Assembly (NCBI GenBank): GCA_034435435.1
Contig: DAOTXN010000128.1
Span: 1 to 63,091 of the forward strand
Reading direction: 5' to 3'
Source: DAOTXN01 sp034435435
GTDB taxonomy: Bacteria > Chloroflexota > Anaerolineae > S140-20
DNA: 63,091 nt
Shown here: positions 15,111 to 26,000 of the stretch, piece by piece
Layout: each line of letters begins with the position of its first letter
Numbering within the stretch: position 1 is the first letter of the stretch
Position numbers and translations under genes: made by a program
Notes under the pieces: model-generated
Databases searched by the model: none
What the model was told of the DNA's origin: nothing
Seen by the model: only the letters and a program-made list of their open reading frames with translations

Positions 15111-15153
15111 AAAACGCCGGTCAGTTTGCAGCCTCCCCGTGGGATAGACCGGC
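15111..15153 (-). terminator. Candidate terminator of the suf operon
   Basis: On the minus strand GCCGGTC and GACCGGC (7 bp, perfect) pair across a 24-nt loop and are followed by GTTTTC. It lies 38 nt past the Rieske gene stop and before the start of the next minus-strand gene. The loop is long and the T-run short, so strength is uncertain. Confidence 0.4.
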
Positions 15154-15190
15154 CTGGAGCACGAAAAAAACAACAAGTACGAGGTGAGTG

Positions 15191-15502
15191 CTATGCGGCT
15201 TTGACCTGCACCTCACCACCTATCACGCGCACCTCATAGGTGGGCAGCGCCGTCACTGCGGGCAGCTTGAGCACGGCCCCGTTGCACACGTCGAATTGTG
15301 CGCCGTGGCGTGGACAGGTGATCACGCGGCCCTCCAGCTCGCCTTCGACCAGCGGGCCGCCGTCGTGGGTGCACACGTCGGCAAAAGCGCAAAATTGGCC
15401 GTCCACGTTGGCGACGGCCACAAATTCCTCGTCTACCTCAAACACCTCCACCTGGCCCGGTCGCAACTCGTTAACGCGGGCGACGGCCACAAACTCGCTC
15501 AT
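15191..15502 (-). CDS. Rieske-type [2Fe-2S] ferredoxin
   Basis: 103 residues. Both Rieske ligand pairs are present: VCTHDGGPLVEG (Cys44, His46) and CPRHGAQFDVC (Cys63, His66). Size and sequence match soluble Rieske ferredoxins of the NirD/dioxygenase-ferredoxin group. ATG 15502 overlaps the sufU stop (ATGA); a longer frame upstream would lie inside sufU. Its place at the end of the suf cluster, after the scaffold gene, suggests an electron donor in Fe-S assembly or simply a client. Role is inference. Confidence 0.88.
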   Translation of the reverse strand: MSEFVAVARVNELRPGQVEVFEVDEEFVAVANVDGQFCAFADVCTHDGGPLVEGELEGRVITCPRHGAQFDVCNGAVLKLPAVTALPTYEVRVIGGEVQVKAA

Positions 15503-15894
15503 GCTTCGTCCTCCCCAGACCAGTCCTGGATGCCGTAAGCGCCGGCCTTGAGCACCTTGAGCGACAGCAAGGCGCATTTGAGGCGCACCGGCCCCAACTG
15601 GATGCCCAACATATCCAGAATGTCGTCTTTGCTGATTTGTTTTATCTCGTCCAGGGTTTTGCCCAAAATCTCTTCGGTCAGCATGGAGGCCGAAGCCTGA
15701 CTGATGGCGCAGCCCTCGCCGCTAAAGCGCACCTGCTTGACCCGCTGCTCGTCATCCAGCTGGATGTCCAGCCGGATGACGTCGCCGCAGAGGGGGTTGT
15801 CGTCCTGGTAAGAGATGTCGGGGGCGTCTAGCGTGCCATAGTTGCGCGGATTTTGATAGTGGTCCAGGATATTTTCACGATACAGGTCTTCCAT
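15499..15894 (-). CDS. sufU: SufU-type iron-sulfur scaffold / sulfur-transfer protein
   Basis: 131 residues. The three conserved cysteines and Asp are present: Cys36 and Asp38 in NPLCGDVI, Cys62 in GEGCAIS, Cys107 in RLKCALL. The gap between the second and third Cys fits the SufU subgroup, which accepts sulfide from SufS through zinc-ligand exchange. It lies directly after sufS (8 nt) and overlaps the Rieske gene. Confidence 0.93.
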   Translation of the reverse strand: MEDLYRENILDHYQNPRNYGTLDAPDISYQDDNPLCGDVIRLDIQLDDEQRVKQVRFSGEGCAISQASASMLTEEILGKTLDEIKQISKDDILDMLGIQLGPVRLKCALLSLKVLKAGAYGIQDWSGEDEA

Positions 15895-15902
15895 GCTTCG
15901 CT

Positions 15903-17180
15903 CTACCTCGAAAAGATGTGCTTTACTTTATACACTGCTTCCACCAGCCGGTCAATCTCGGCAGGCGTGTTATAGATGTAAAAGCTGGCCCGGGTGGTGG
16001 CGGGCAGTCCGAGCCGGGTGTGCAAGGGCATGGCGCAGTGATGCCCGGCCCGCACGGCCACACCTTCGCTGTCCAAAATGGTGGCGACGTCGTGCGGATG
16101 GGCGCCGTCGAGCGTAAAAGCGGCCACCCCTCCACGCACCTGCACATCGGTCGGGCCGTAGACGGTGAGGCCGGGCACTTCAGCCAGCCGCTCCAGCGCG
16201 TAGCCGGTCAGCTCTTTCTCGTGCTCGCGCACGGCGGCCATGCCCAACTGGCTGAGATAGTCCACCGCCACGCCCAACCCGACGGCCTCGGCGATGGCCG
16301 GGGTGCCGGCCTCGAACTTGTGGGGCAGGGCGGCCCACTCGGATTTTTCCAGCGTGACGCGCCGGATCATCTCGCCGCCGCCCATGTAGGGGGGCATGCT
16401 GTCCAGCAGCTCGCGCCGCCCCCACAGCACGCCGATGCCCGTTGGCCCGCACATCTTGTGGCTGGAAAAGACGTAAAAATCGCAGCCCAGCGCCTGCACG
16501 TCCACCGGCAGATGGGGCGCGCCCTGGGCGCCGTCTACTAACACCACCGCACCGGCGGCGTGGGCCGCATCCACTATCTGGCGCACGGGGGTGAGCGTGC
16601 CCAGCACGTTGGAGGCCTGGGTAAAGCCGACCAGCCGGGTGCGCCCGGTCAACAGGTCGTCCAGTTTGCTCAAATCCAGTTGGCCGTCGTCGGTGAATGG
16701 GATGAAGCGTAGCCTGGCCTCGCGTTCCTGGGCAATGAGCTGCCAGGGGACCAGGTTGGCGTGGTGTTCCATCTCGGTGAGCAGGATTTCGTCGCCGGGG
16801 CGCAAATGGGTTCGCCCCCAGCTGGCAGCCACCAGGTTGATGGCCTCGGTGGCGTTGCGCGTAAAAATGATCTCTTGCGGTCTGTCGGCGTTGATAAAGC
16901 GGGCCACCTTGGCCCGGGCCTGCTCGTAGGCGTCGGTGGCTTCTTCGCTGAGGCGATAGATGCCCCGGTGGACGTTGGCGTGGCTGGTGCGGTAGTAATG
17001 GCTCATGGCTTCGATGACGGCGAGCGGTTTTTGCGAACTGGCGGCGCTGTCCAAAAAGACCAGCGGCTTGCCGTTAATCTGTCGCTCCAGCACCGGGAAA
17101 TCGGCGCGTACGGCCTGGACATCAAAATTGACCTTTGGCGGGTAAGAAACCCGCCCTACGACGGAGTTGGTTTGGGTCAA
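15903..17180 (-). CDS. sufS: SufS-type cysteine desulfurase
   Basis: 425 residues, a PLP enzyme that strips sulfur from cysteine. PLP-binding Lys242 lies in FSSHKMCGPTGIGVL, and the active-site Cys lies near residue 380 in RAGHHCAMPLH. The start is TTG, supported by AGGAGG 7 nt upstream. Residues 8-16 (VGRVSYPPK) are encoded by a short palindrome, so the N-terminus before NFDVQAVRADFPVL is longer than usual. It precedes sufU and follows the CotH-like gene in the suf cluster. Confidence 0.93.
   Translation of the reverse strand: MTQTNSVVGRVSYPPKVNFDVQAVRADFPVLERQINGKPLVFLDSAASSQKPLAVIEAMSHYYRTSHANVHRGIYRLSEEATDAYEQARAKVARFINADRPQEIIFTRNATEAINLVAASWGRTHLRPGDEILLTEMEHHANLVPWQLIAQEREARLRFIPFTDDGQLDLSKLDDLLTGRTRLVGFTQASNVLGTLTPVRQIVDAAHAAGAVVLVDGAQGAPHLPVDVQALGCDFYVFSSHKMCGPTGIGVLWGRRELLDSMPPYMGGGEMIRRVTLEKSEWAALPHKFEAGTPAIAEAVGLGVAVDYLSQLGMAAVREHEKELTGYALERLAEVPGLTVYGPTDVQVRGGVAAFTLDGAHPHDVATILDSEGVAVRAGHHCAMPLHTRLGLPATTRASFYIYNTPAEIDRLVEAVYKVKHIFSR
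17137..17155. repeat. GGCGGGT-AAGAA-ACCCGCC palindrome in the sufS N-terminus
   Basis: Two perfect 7-bp arms flank a 5-nt loop within the first 20 codons of sufS, in frame. Palindromes of this kind occur as dispersed intergenic repeats in GC-rich genomes. Here one forms part of the coding sequence and could also fold in the mRNA near the start codon. Confidence 0.6.
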
Positions 17181-17201
17181 GGTCTGGCCTCCTCTGGTTT
17201 G

Positions 17202-20200
17202 TCAATGGTCGTTTGCGATCAAGGGTAGATAGACTGAATAATACTCGAAAAACTCAAAAGCGCCCATGTCGTACCCGGCCCCTTCGGGGCGCGGAATGCC
17301 CATCAAGTCAATGGGCGGCGCGCCGACGGACGTGGCCTGGTCTACGCACGGCGAGGTCTCTAGCAATCGAAAGACGCCCGCGCCGGACTGGCGGAATTGC
17401 GGGTCGGCGGCGATGTTGCCTACGCCCGGCCAGCCGCCCTGTACGTCTGAGTAGGCCACGCTGACCGACGCGCCGATGGTGTGCGAGATGGCGACGCCGT
17501 TTTCCCACACGATGCTGTTGACCAGCGCGGTCTGATTCGCGGGATCGTCAATCACCAACCCGGCGGTGTTGTTGTAGGCCAGGGTGTCGTGCAGCAGGTG
17601 GACGGGCGCGGCGCTGTGCACGGCCATCCCCACGTCGTTTTGGCGCAACAAGTTATTGGTCAGTGTCAGGCTATGCGTGACGCTCAAGAAAACGCCTGCG
17701 CCGGTGCAGTGGTGCAGGTCGTTGCGCTCGAGCGCCAGCCCCTCGCCCACCAGATGCACGCAGTCGCCTTGCACGCCGTAAATCTCGTTGTGCAGCAGTC
17801 CGCTGGCGCTGATAGTGCGGGTCTGGCTCAACACTAGCCCGCGGTCGGCCAGACTAAAAAACAGATTATCCACAATCTCAAGCGCGCTGCTTTGGGCATA
17901 CAAACCGGGGCCTGCCGCTGCGTCGTGCACCTGGTTGCGCCGGGCAACGACGGTCGAGCTGAGCAAGTGCAGAGCGGTGTGGCTGGTGTGGCGGATTTCG
18001 CTGTCTTCCAGAATCAAATAGCCGTTGTACACCCCGACGCCTTCGAAGGTGTGGCCGGCATAGTCAGCTTGCCCGGCGTATTCGACGACGGCATAAGTCA
18101 GCCGGTTGTCTTGGGTGGAGCTATAGATGCCGATGACGCCCCAGTGGTCGGTGTCTATGTCGCGGGTGAAAGTGATGGGTTGGTCGGCGCTCCCCTCGGC
18201 CAACAATTGCCCGGCGACGAAAATGGAAACTCCTTCGGCCAGGGCGACGGTGACGCCCGGTTCGATGGTCAGCGTAAGCCCGGCAGGCGCGACGATGTCT
18301 TGCAGGATGACGTGCGGGCTGGCGGCGAGGGTAAGAGTCAGGCTTTCGGTCAACAGGCCGCCGTCGAAGGTGTCGAACGTGACGGTGATGGTGTGGGTAG
18401 AGACGATCTGTCCCGCCAGGTCCCGGTCGGTGACGACGAAGCGATTGGCGCGCGGGCGAAGCTGCGCCGTGTAGCGCCAGGTGTCGACGGTAGGATAGGT
18501 GACGGCGGCGGAGCTGCCGTTCACGAATACGTCGCGCACGGGCGAGCAGGTCCCCTCTAGCGCCAGGGTGCGCTGGGTGGTGCTAAAGCTCCCCCCGGCG
18601 TTGGTGCTGATGCTCAGCGCGCCATCGGGCGCCTGAGCCTCTAGCGAGCCGAGGCGGTCGGCGACGAATTGTTTCAGTTGGGCCTTTTCGCCGTCCAGCT
18701 CGGAGGGCAGCGCGTCGATGAGCGGGGCCATCGTCGCCGCCGAGAACTCGGCGGCGGCGAGAGAGGTGATGTTTTGGTAATACCAGCGCGTGAACAGGGG
18801 AGCGTGAAGAATGCGCTGCACGATGGGTAAATTGGAAATCCAGATGCTCCCCTGCGCGTCGCCGAAGGTCGAATCGTGGTCCCAGGGGATGAGAATAAAG
18901 CGTCCATCCGAGGGCCGATGGTAGAGGTAATAATCATCGCCTTGACCGACCCACAGCGCGCCTTCGGTGTTGTAGACCACGGCGTTGATGGCAAACCAGC
19001 GCACCCACTGGGCCATGTCGGCCACGGTTTGTGAGGCAGCCGGAAATTCGTCTGCGCTGCTGTTGGTGAGCGCGGCAGTGAGCGCGATGACGTCGCTGTA
19101 ATCGCCGGCGCCCTCGTTATTCTGCTTCAAATAGTAGGCCCGATAGTCGGCGGGGTCCGCGCCCCGGTAGGCCAGGTCGCCGCCATCTTTGCCGCGATAG
19201 AGGTTGCCCATATCGTCGCCCGGCAGGTGCGCGCCGAGAAAATACTCGTCCACCTGCTCGATGGCGATAGTGAGGCCCTGGTAGGTAGTGTGGATGTACA
19301 GGTCAACAAATTCGGTGTCCGAGGCAGTCAATCCGGCCCGCCGAAAGAGATCGTAGGTCAGCGCCTCGCGCGCGATGCGGTCGGCGACCAGGTTGAGGCG
19401 CTGGATGCCGCCGCTGCCGCCCCATGCGGCGGGGTGAAACAGATGGGATGAGGGAAAATTGACCCGGTAGGATTTGGGATAGGAGGGGCGGGAGGTTTCG
19501 CCGCGATAGCGCAGCCCGACGTTATAGTAAACGTCGTCGCCATAGACAAAGGTGGCGTCTAGCAGTGCATTGGAGTAGAGGTCGCGGGTGGTCAATTCGG
19601 CCCAGTTTTCGCTACTGACCAGCAGCCGGTAAACCGAGCGCGTCGAAGCGGGCGGCGTATCCTCTACCAGGAACAGGTAGCCGATGGTGAGAGGGGCGCC
19701 GGTTTCCGACGAAATCGCGCCGGGCGCGCCGGCGGGCACGCGAGTGCTCAGGCCGGCGTCGTCCACTGCTTCGATGTAAAACTCGACCAGCGTGCCGTCC
19801 GCGTAGGCCGGTAATTGGGCGGTGTAGATGCTGTCCCCAGCGACAGCGTCGGCGGCGCTTCCGTCGTCTCGCATGGGCGTCGCGTCAAACAAGGCGCTGG
19901 CGTCGGGCTTGTGGTACACGGTTGGCGTGATGAGCGCGCCGTTGTCGGTGACGCGAGCCGTGATGATAGGGTTTTGGCTGGAGGTAGGAAAGGTGGGTGC
20001 GTGCGACACGTCTTCGACGCAGGGAGGAACGTCGAGGGCAAAGACGCTGTTTTGAGCGCCAGGCGTACCCTGTGCGCTGCTGGCGGCCCAGTTGCAGGCC
20101 CGGTCGTTGTCAAAGATGGGGTTGATGAGTTCCAGCGCAGGGCCTCCTCCGTCCGGTTCGACCGGCCAGGGAGAGGCATCGTCAAAAGTCACTTGGTCCA

Positions 20201-20609
20201 TCAATGCGCCGCTCGCGTCGTAAAGGGCCACGCGCTCACCGGCGTCAGACAGGCGCTTGTCGGCGAACGGGCCTAGCAAAACGGCGGGGTCCAGTCCATA
20301 TTGCGCGGCGACGGCGGCGGGGTCGTGGGCGACGACGAGGTAGCCGCCTGGCGGGAGCAGCGTACCGCCAGGGAACGTGTACGCAAAGCCGTCGTCAAAA
20401 AACCAACCCGACAGGTCCACGGTTATGACGCCGGTGTTGGTCACTTCGACGTATTCGTGGCCGTCTTGCTCGGAGGCGGGGTGATACATCAGCTCGTTGA
20501 TGACGCAGCCGCTGCCGGTTTGGGCAGCAGAAGTGGGACCGGCGTCGGTGAATTGAACGACCAGCCAGGCGCAAAACATCCCTGTCGTGACCCAAACCCA
20601 TCTGGACAA
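17202..20609 (-). CDS. Secreted lamin-tail / CotH-kinase-like / beta-helix protein
   Basis: About 1135 residues, exported. A signal peptide (WVWVTTGMFCAWLVVQF, cleavage near TSA) leads to a lamin-tail domain (CVINELMYHP, YVEVTNTG, DLSGWFFDDG) and an Ig-like region. A CotH kinase-like domain follows (VDLYIHTTYQG, IAIEQVDEYFLG, and IPWDHDSTFG near residue 575, whose Asp residues are the family's catalytic type). A right-handed beta-helix fills the last third, and the tail is YYSVYLPLIANDH. CotH kinases phosphorylate extracellular protein serines. I chose TTG 20609, with GGGAG upstream, since the ATG at 20756 lies in a hairpin and gives a poor leader. It sits inside the suf cluster between the rhodanese and sufS, an odd place for a surface protein. 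Confidence 0.8.
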   Translation of the reverse strand: MSRWVWVTTGMFCAWLVVQFTDAGPTSAAQTGSGCVINELMYHPASEQDGHEYVEVTNTGVITVDLSGWFFDDGFAYTFPGGTLLPPGGYLVVAHDPAAVAAQYGLDPAVLLGPFADKRLSDAGERVALYDASGALMDQVTFDDASPWPVEPDGGGPALELINPIFDNDRACNWAASSAQGTPGAQNSVFALDVPPCVEDVSHAPTFPTSSQNPIITARVTDNGALITPTVYHKPDASALFDATPMRDDGSAADAVAGDSIYTAQLPAYADGTLVEFYIEAVDDAGLSTRVPAGAPGAISSETGAPLTIGYLFLVEDTPPASTRSVYRLLVSSENWAELTTRDLYSNALLDATFVYGDDVYYNVGLRYRGETSRPSYPKSYRVNFPSSHLFHPAAWGGSGGIQRLNLVADRIAREALTYDLFRRAGLTASDTEFVDLYIHTTYQGLTIAIEQVDEYFLGAHLPGDDMGNLYRGKDGGDLAYRGADPADYRAYYLKQNNEGAGDYSDVIALTAALTNSSADEFPAASQTVADMAQWVRWFAINAVVYNTEGALWVGQGDDYYLYHRPSDGRFILIPWDHDSTFGDAQGSIWISNLPIVQRILHAPLFTRWYYQNITSLAAAEFSAATMAPLIDALPSELDGEKAQLKQFVADRLGSLEAQAPDGALSISTNAGGSFSTTQRTLALEGTCSPVRDVFVNGSSAAVTYPTVDTWRYTAQLRPRANRFVVTDRDLAGQIVSTHTITVTFDTFDGGLLTESLTLTLAASPHVILQDIVAPAGLTLTIEPGVTVALAEGVSIFVAGQLLAEGSADQPITFTRDIDTDHWGVIGIYSSTQDNRLTYAVVEYAGQADYAGHTFEGVGVYNGYLILEDSEIRHTSHTALHLLSSTVVARRNQVHDAAAGPGLYAQSSALEIVDNLFFSLADRGLVLSQTRTISASGLLHNEIYGVQGDCVHLVGEGLALERNDLHHCTGAGVFLSVTHSLTLTNNLLRQNDVGMAVHSAAPVHLLHDTLAYNNTAGLVIDDPANQTALVNSIVWENGVAISHTIGASVSVAYSDVQGGWPGVGNIAADPQFRQSGAGVFRLLETSPCVDQATSVGAPPIDLMGIPRPEGAGYDMGAFEFFEYYSVYLPLIANDH

Positions 20610-20730
20610 CCCGCCACTCCCGGTCGAAAACGAACGCCAAAAACCTCTACGTCCACAAAGATACCCGGGACCGGCAGGCGCGATGCAGACGGGGTGGTGG
20701 CGTCGGCGCAGGACCCAAGTGTAGAATAAC

Positions 20731-20773
20731 GGACGAGGCTCAATCAAGTATATCATGATTGAGCCTCTCGTCC
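20731..20773. repeat. Long hairpin upstream of the CotH-like gene
   Basis: GGACGAGGCTCAATCA (20731-20746) and TGATTGAGCCTCTCGTCC (20756-20773) are complementary over 16 bp with a two-base bulge and a 9-nt loop. It lies between the rhodanese stop and the CotH-like gene. It may be an intrinsic terminator or processing site that lowers expression of the downstream half of the suf transcript. No T-run follows on the minus strand. Confidence 0.6.
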
Positions 20774-20857
20774 AACTCTCCTCATTCCCTTGTACCCATA
20801 CAACCCGAACCGAATCCGGGAAAACGCAGCTCCTCCAGATAGCCGGCTGGCTACTGT

Positions 20858-21709
<852 letters not shown>

Positions 21710-21750
21710 CCCACTCACTCCGCAGTTTCCCAATTCACCAGTTTACTGAC

Positions 21751-23073
21751 TCATCCAATTTTCTTTTCAATCTCTGCCCTTAATCGCTCGCGCACGCTCT
21801 CCAGCGGAATGCGCTCGATGACCGGCGCGAAAAAGCCCTGCACCACGAGGCGCTGAGTTTCGGCCAGCGGCAAGCCACGGCTGCGGATGTAAAAGACCTC
21901 TTCGGGGTCGAGCTGGCTGACGGTCGAGCCGTGTGTGCAGCGCACGTCGTCCGCTTCGATCTCTAAACCGGGGATCGAGTCGGCGCGTGCGTTCTTGTCC
22001 AGGATTAAATTGCGGTTGGCCTGGTAGCCATCGGTCTTTTGTGCGCCGGGAAACACCTTGATCATCCCCTGCCATACACTGCGCGCTCTTTCCCTCAGCG
22101 CACCTTTGTAGAGCAAATCGCTGGTGGTGTGTGGGGCGATGTGGTTTTGCTGCGTATCATAGTCTAGGTGTTGGCGGCCGTCGCCGAAAAAGACGCCGCT
22201 CATCAACGCTGTAGAACCAGGCCCAACCAGCGACGACTCGATAAAGCTCTTGGTCAGCCGGCTGCCCATGCCACCGACCACCCAGTGCAGCGTCGCGTCG
22301 CGCTCGACCACGGCTCGCTCGGTGGTCAGGTTGTATGCCTTGCGATCCCAATCCTGATAGCTCACATAGTCCAACTGCGCGCCATCCCGCACGATCAGCT
22401 CGACCGCGCCATTATGCACGGCCTGAGCGCCACTGTCATCGGATGTAAACTCTTCTATGAGGACAACCTTAGCGCCCGCTTCGACCACGACCAGTGTGTG
22501 GGTAAAGCTGTTCATGCCTGGCCCGGCCCAGGTAGCGGCGTGCAGCGGCTTTTCTACTTGCACGTTCTTGGGCACGTACAAAAAAGCGCCTCCGCTCCAC
22601 AGCGCCCCGTGCAACGCGGCAAAATAGCCATCCCCCGCCGAGACGACCTGGCGCATAAAAACATCTTGCAGCAGGCTCCCGTGCTCACGCACAGCGGTGT
22701 CCATGTCGGTGAAAACCACGCCTTGCGAGGTGAGCTTTTCATCCAAAGACGCATACACCTTGGCGCCGTCGGCGTGAAGCAATAGCCCGGCCTGGTCGTC
22801 GGCGCCCACCATCTCGGTCAACCGAGAGGGCAAATCGCCCCACTGCGCTCCGCCGCTCGCCGGAGCTACCTGCTCTAAGCGCAAACGGCGGATATCGGTG
22901 CGTCGCCACGCCTCGTCGCTGGTCGTCGGCCTGGGCGTGTCGCGAAACACCCGCCACGCCTCAAGCCGCCGCTGCCTCATCCATTCTGGCTCGCTTCTGC
23001 TTTCAGAAAAGGCCAGAATGTCTTCTTCGTCCATTTCTGTGACCGTTTTTGTCGCCAGCAGTGTTTCCTGCAT
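21751..23073 (-). CDS. sufD: SufD, Fe-S cluster assembly scaffold subunit
   Basis: 440 residues of the SufB/SufD family: EPEWMRQRRLEAW at the N-terminus, then a beta-helix core with KPLHAATWAGPG, the His-containing QQNHIAPHTTSDLLYKG, and the C-terminal CTHGSTVSQLDPEEVFYIRSRGL. It forms SufBC2D with SufB and SufC. ATG 23073 is chosen because GGAGG lies 8 nt upstream, immediately after the sufB stop. A TTG seven codons earlier is less likely. Confidence 0.93.
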   Translation of the reverse strand: MQETLLATKTVTEMDEEDILAFSESRSEPEWMRQRRLEAWRVFRDTPRPTTSDEAWRRTDIRRLRLEQVAPASGGAQWGDLPSRLTEMVGADDQAGLLLHADGAKVYASLDEKLTSQGVVFTDMDTAVREHGSLLQDVFMRQVVSAGDGYFAALHGALWSGGAFLYVPKNVQVEKPLHAATWAGPGMNSFTHTLVVVEAGAKVVLIEEFTSDDSGAQAVHNGAVELIVRDGAQLDYVSYQDWDRKAYNLTTERAVVERDATLHWVVGGMGSRLTKSFIESSLVGPGSTALMSGVFFGDGRQHLDYDTQQNHIAPHTTSDLLYKGALRERARSVWQGMIKVFPGAQKTDGYQANRNLILDKNARADSIPGLEIEADDVRCTHGSTVSQLDPEEVFYIRSRGLPLAETQRLVVQGFFAPVIERIPLESVRERLRAEIEKKIG

Positions 23074-23086
23074 CAACGTGACCTCC

Positions 23087-26000
23087 CTACCCAATCGATC
23101 CTTCCATCTGCAACTGGATCAACCGGTTCATCTCGACCGCATATTCCATCGGCAACTCTTTGACCAGCGGCTCGATAAAACCGCTGACGACCATACCCGT
23201 GGCTTGCTCTTCGCTCAGGCCGCGACTCATCAGGTAGAAAAGCTGGTCTTCGCCCACTTTGCTGACGGTGGCTTCGTGGCCGATGTTGACGTCGTCTTCG
23301 TCAATTTCGATGTACGGGTAGGTGTCGGAGCGGCTGCTCTCGTCCAGCAACAGCGCGTCGCAGACCACGTTGGATTTGGAGCCGTGCGCCCCGGCGTGCA
23401 CCTTGAGCAGCCCCCGGTAACTGGCTCGTCCGCCGGCCATACTGATGGACTTGGATGTGATCTTGGAAGTGGTATGCGGCGCGACGTGGATGGCCTTGCC
23501 GCCGGTGTCCTGGTGCTGGATGCCTCGCGCAAAGGCGATGGATAGGATTTCGCCGTGCGCGCCTGGCTCGAGGAGGTAGACACTTGGATACTTCATCGTG
23601 AGCTTGGAGTTATGGACAATAAATCCTTGCGCGATAAAGTTACCCGTCCCTTCGACTTCAATGTCCCAGGTCGGCGCACCCTCTACGCTCGGTTCGGAAA
23701 CCGAGACATCGGCTATCTCTACGCTGGCGCTTAACTGGATCGTAGAGCGTCCAATGGCCCGATTGTGCTCCAGCCGGGCCGCTTCGACAGACCCGGCCTT
23801 TTCCCGCAGGGTCGGGCTAAGGTGACTGAAGAAGCGCTCATCTAGCGGAAATTCCAACCGATGTGAGCCGTGAGCTGTACACTCGACGCCCAGGATGATG
23901 ACTGTCCTGGGTTGGCTGAATTCTGTATAGAGGCGCGGCGTGATCCCGAGCGTCACCAACAGCGAGGCAATGTCCTCCAGCAATCCACGATTGGATGACT
24001 TGAGACTGAAACGACGCTTCTCAACGATCACTGTACCGTCCGCATCCAGATAGCCAGCGATGAAAGCCAATCGCTGTGACTCTGGAACAGACCAGACCCA
24101 CGCCGGAACCCGTTTTTCACTCGCCTTGCCCTCGAATCCGTTGAGGCGGAAGAACTCGGCCAGCTCCTTGCTATTCCAGGCCAGGTGGATGCCATCGTCG
24201 CGCTCGGTCGGCTCGGCCTCGATGAGAGCCGTCATCGTTCCCATCAGCCGTTCGCGGGCCCGATCTTGCCTGGGTGTCGAAAAACCAACCTTGGCCAAGC
24301 GTGTCACATCTTGGGTCTTGCCCGGCTTGAACACAATATCCCCATCGCCCACCCAATAACCAAGCAGCCACATGATCTCGTCGGTCGTGTGTTCAGGCGA
24401 GTTCATCCGCGAAATGCGGCTTCTGGTCATCGTCAAGCCATCGGCGTATTGGTTCAGCGAGTCGAACACAGTGATGAGGGACGGCAGCTTGAGCCGGTAT
24501 GGCTCGCCGTAATCTATTGAAATGCGCGGGATAACCGCCTCTTGCAAGTGATCCGCGCGCACGTACCCCAGACGATAGCGCCCTAGCTTCTTTGGCCTTT
24601 CAGGATCGTAAAGGTATGAGTAGAATGGGTGATTGGCAGTGACGCGCAACTTGCGCTCCCCAACCGAAACCGTGTGAACCGGTTGAACGCCTGAAAATCG
24701 CCTGGCAAGCACGGTTCGGAAGACAAGTTGTCCCGTGTTCTCATCGTAGGAAAGAACCTGGTCTCCGACGTTTAGCGTTTCAATCGTCTTGACGCCGTCA
24801 GGCGTTGTGACGGTTGAGCCTTCAGCCAAACAGCCCAAATTCGCGTCCACCCACTCCATGGTCGCCCCTTCGTGCACCAACGCGCGTTGGGTCACCAGGT
24901 TATACACGTTGTTCGACCAGTTCTGGATGGTGGTGTAGCGCATGCGGGCGCCCTTTCTGACGATGATTTCGATCACGCCGCTGTGGAACGAGTCGGTAGA
25001 GTACGTGGGGGCGGTGCAGTTGTGTGAAACGACTCCTTCGCAAACGTAGGATTCGTCCTCTTGCACCGAAAAGTTATAGACAGGCGCATTCACTTCTTTG
25101 ATCTCGATGGAGCGAATCGGTACGTACATATATTGATCATCGAGATGGAACGGCGAACCGCTCTGACCGCCATTAGGCGCGGGACACCCAACAATCGCCC
25201 CAAAGCGCGAGTTCCACGGCGACGAAATCACGACGGTGTACATCGGCTGTCGTGGCGCGGTGCGCTCCTGGTGGTTGACCGAGGCGGCAATACCTAGCCT
25301 CAACACTGCGTCGCGGAAAGCATACGCCAACTCTGGCGATACTGTGCTAAATCGAAACATGTTCTTGCGCTTGTCGTAGCTCCCATCGCCGCACCACATG
25401 CCGCGCACCCATTCGGCCAATTGCTGGAGCGGCGCATTTCGTATTTGTTCGGGCACACGCTTGTCATAGACCGTCGAGCCAAACTCATACGCAAACGTCC
25501 GCGCCACTGGGGTCGAACACAAAACCAGCGACTGGCCGTTCTGCCGAGGTATGTTCTCGACGGGAGCCTTGTCAAAATAGCGCCTGATGAGCGCACGAGT
25601 ATCATCAAGATAAGCCGTCTCGTTGATATTGAACGAGAACGATAGATAGTGTTCCTGGTCAACGTGACCTTCAGTGTGATAATAGCCCAACAGACGGAAA
25701 AAATCCGGCTCCATTGGCAAAGCTACGTCCTTGTTGGCCGACGCATGACGCCCGCGGCCAATCGGCACAGTGACTCGGTATGACTCCTCGGGAGCGGTCT
25801 CTACCTGTGGAATCGGAATAGCCAAATAATCGCCCGGTTTGACCTGTGAGGCCATCAACCACTTGGGGACAAACTCTCGATTGCGGTTGTGTGCTCGCTC
25901 CCGCTGCACAACCAGTAGCGGATGTTCTTCAGTGACATGCAACTCTTGCCTGCTATCGCCGAAATAGCGGATGCGGTAAATCATCCCACGATAGGGCCGC

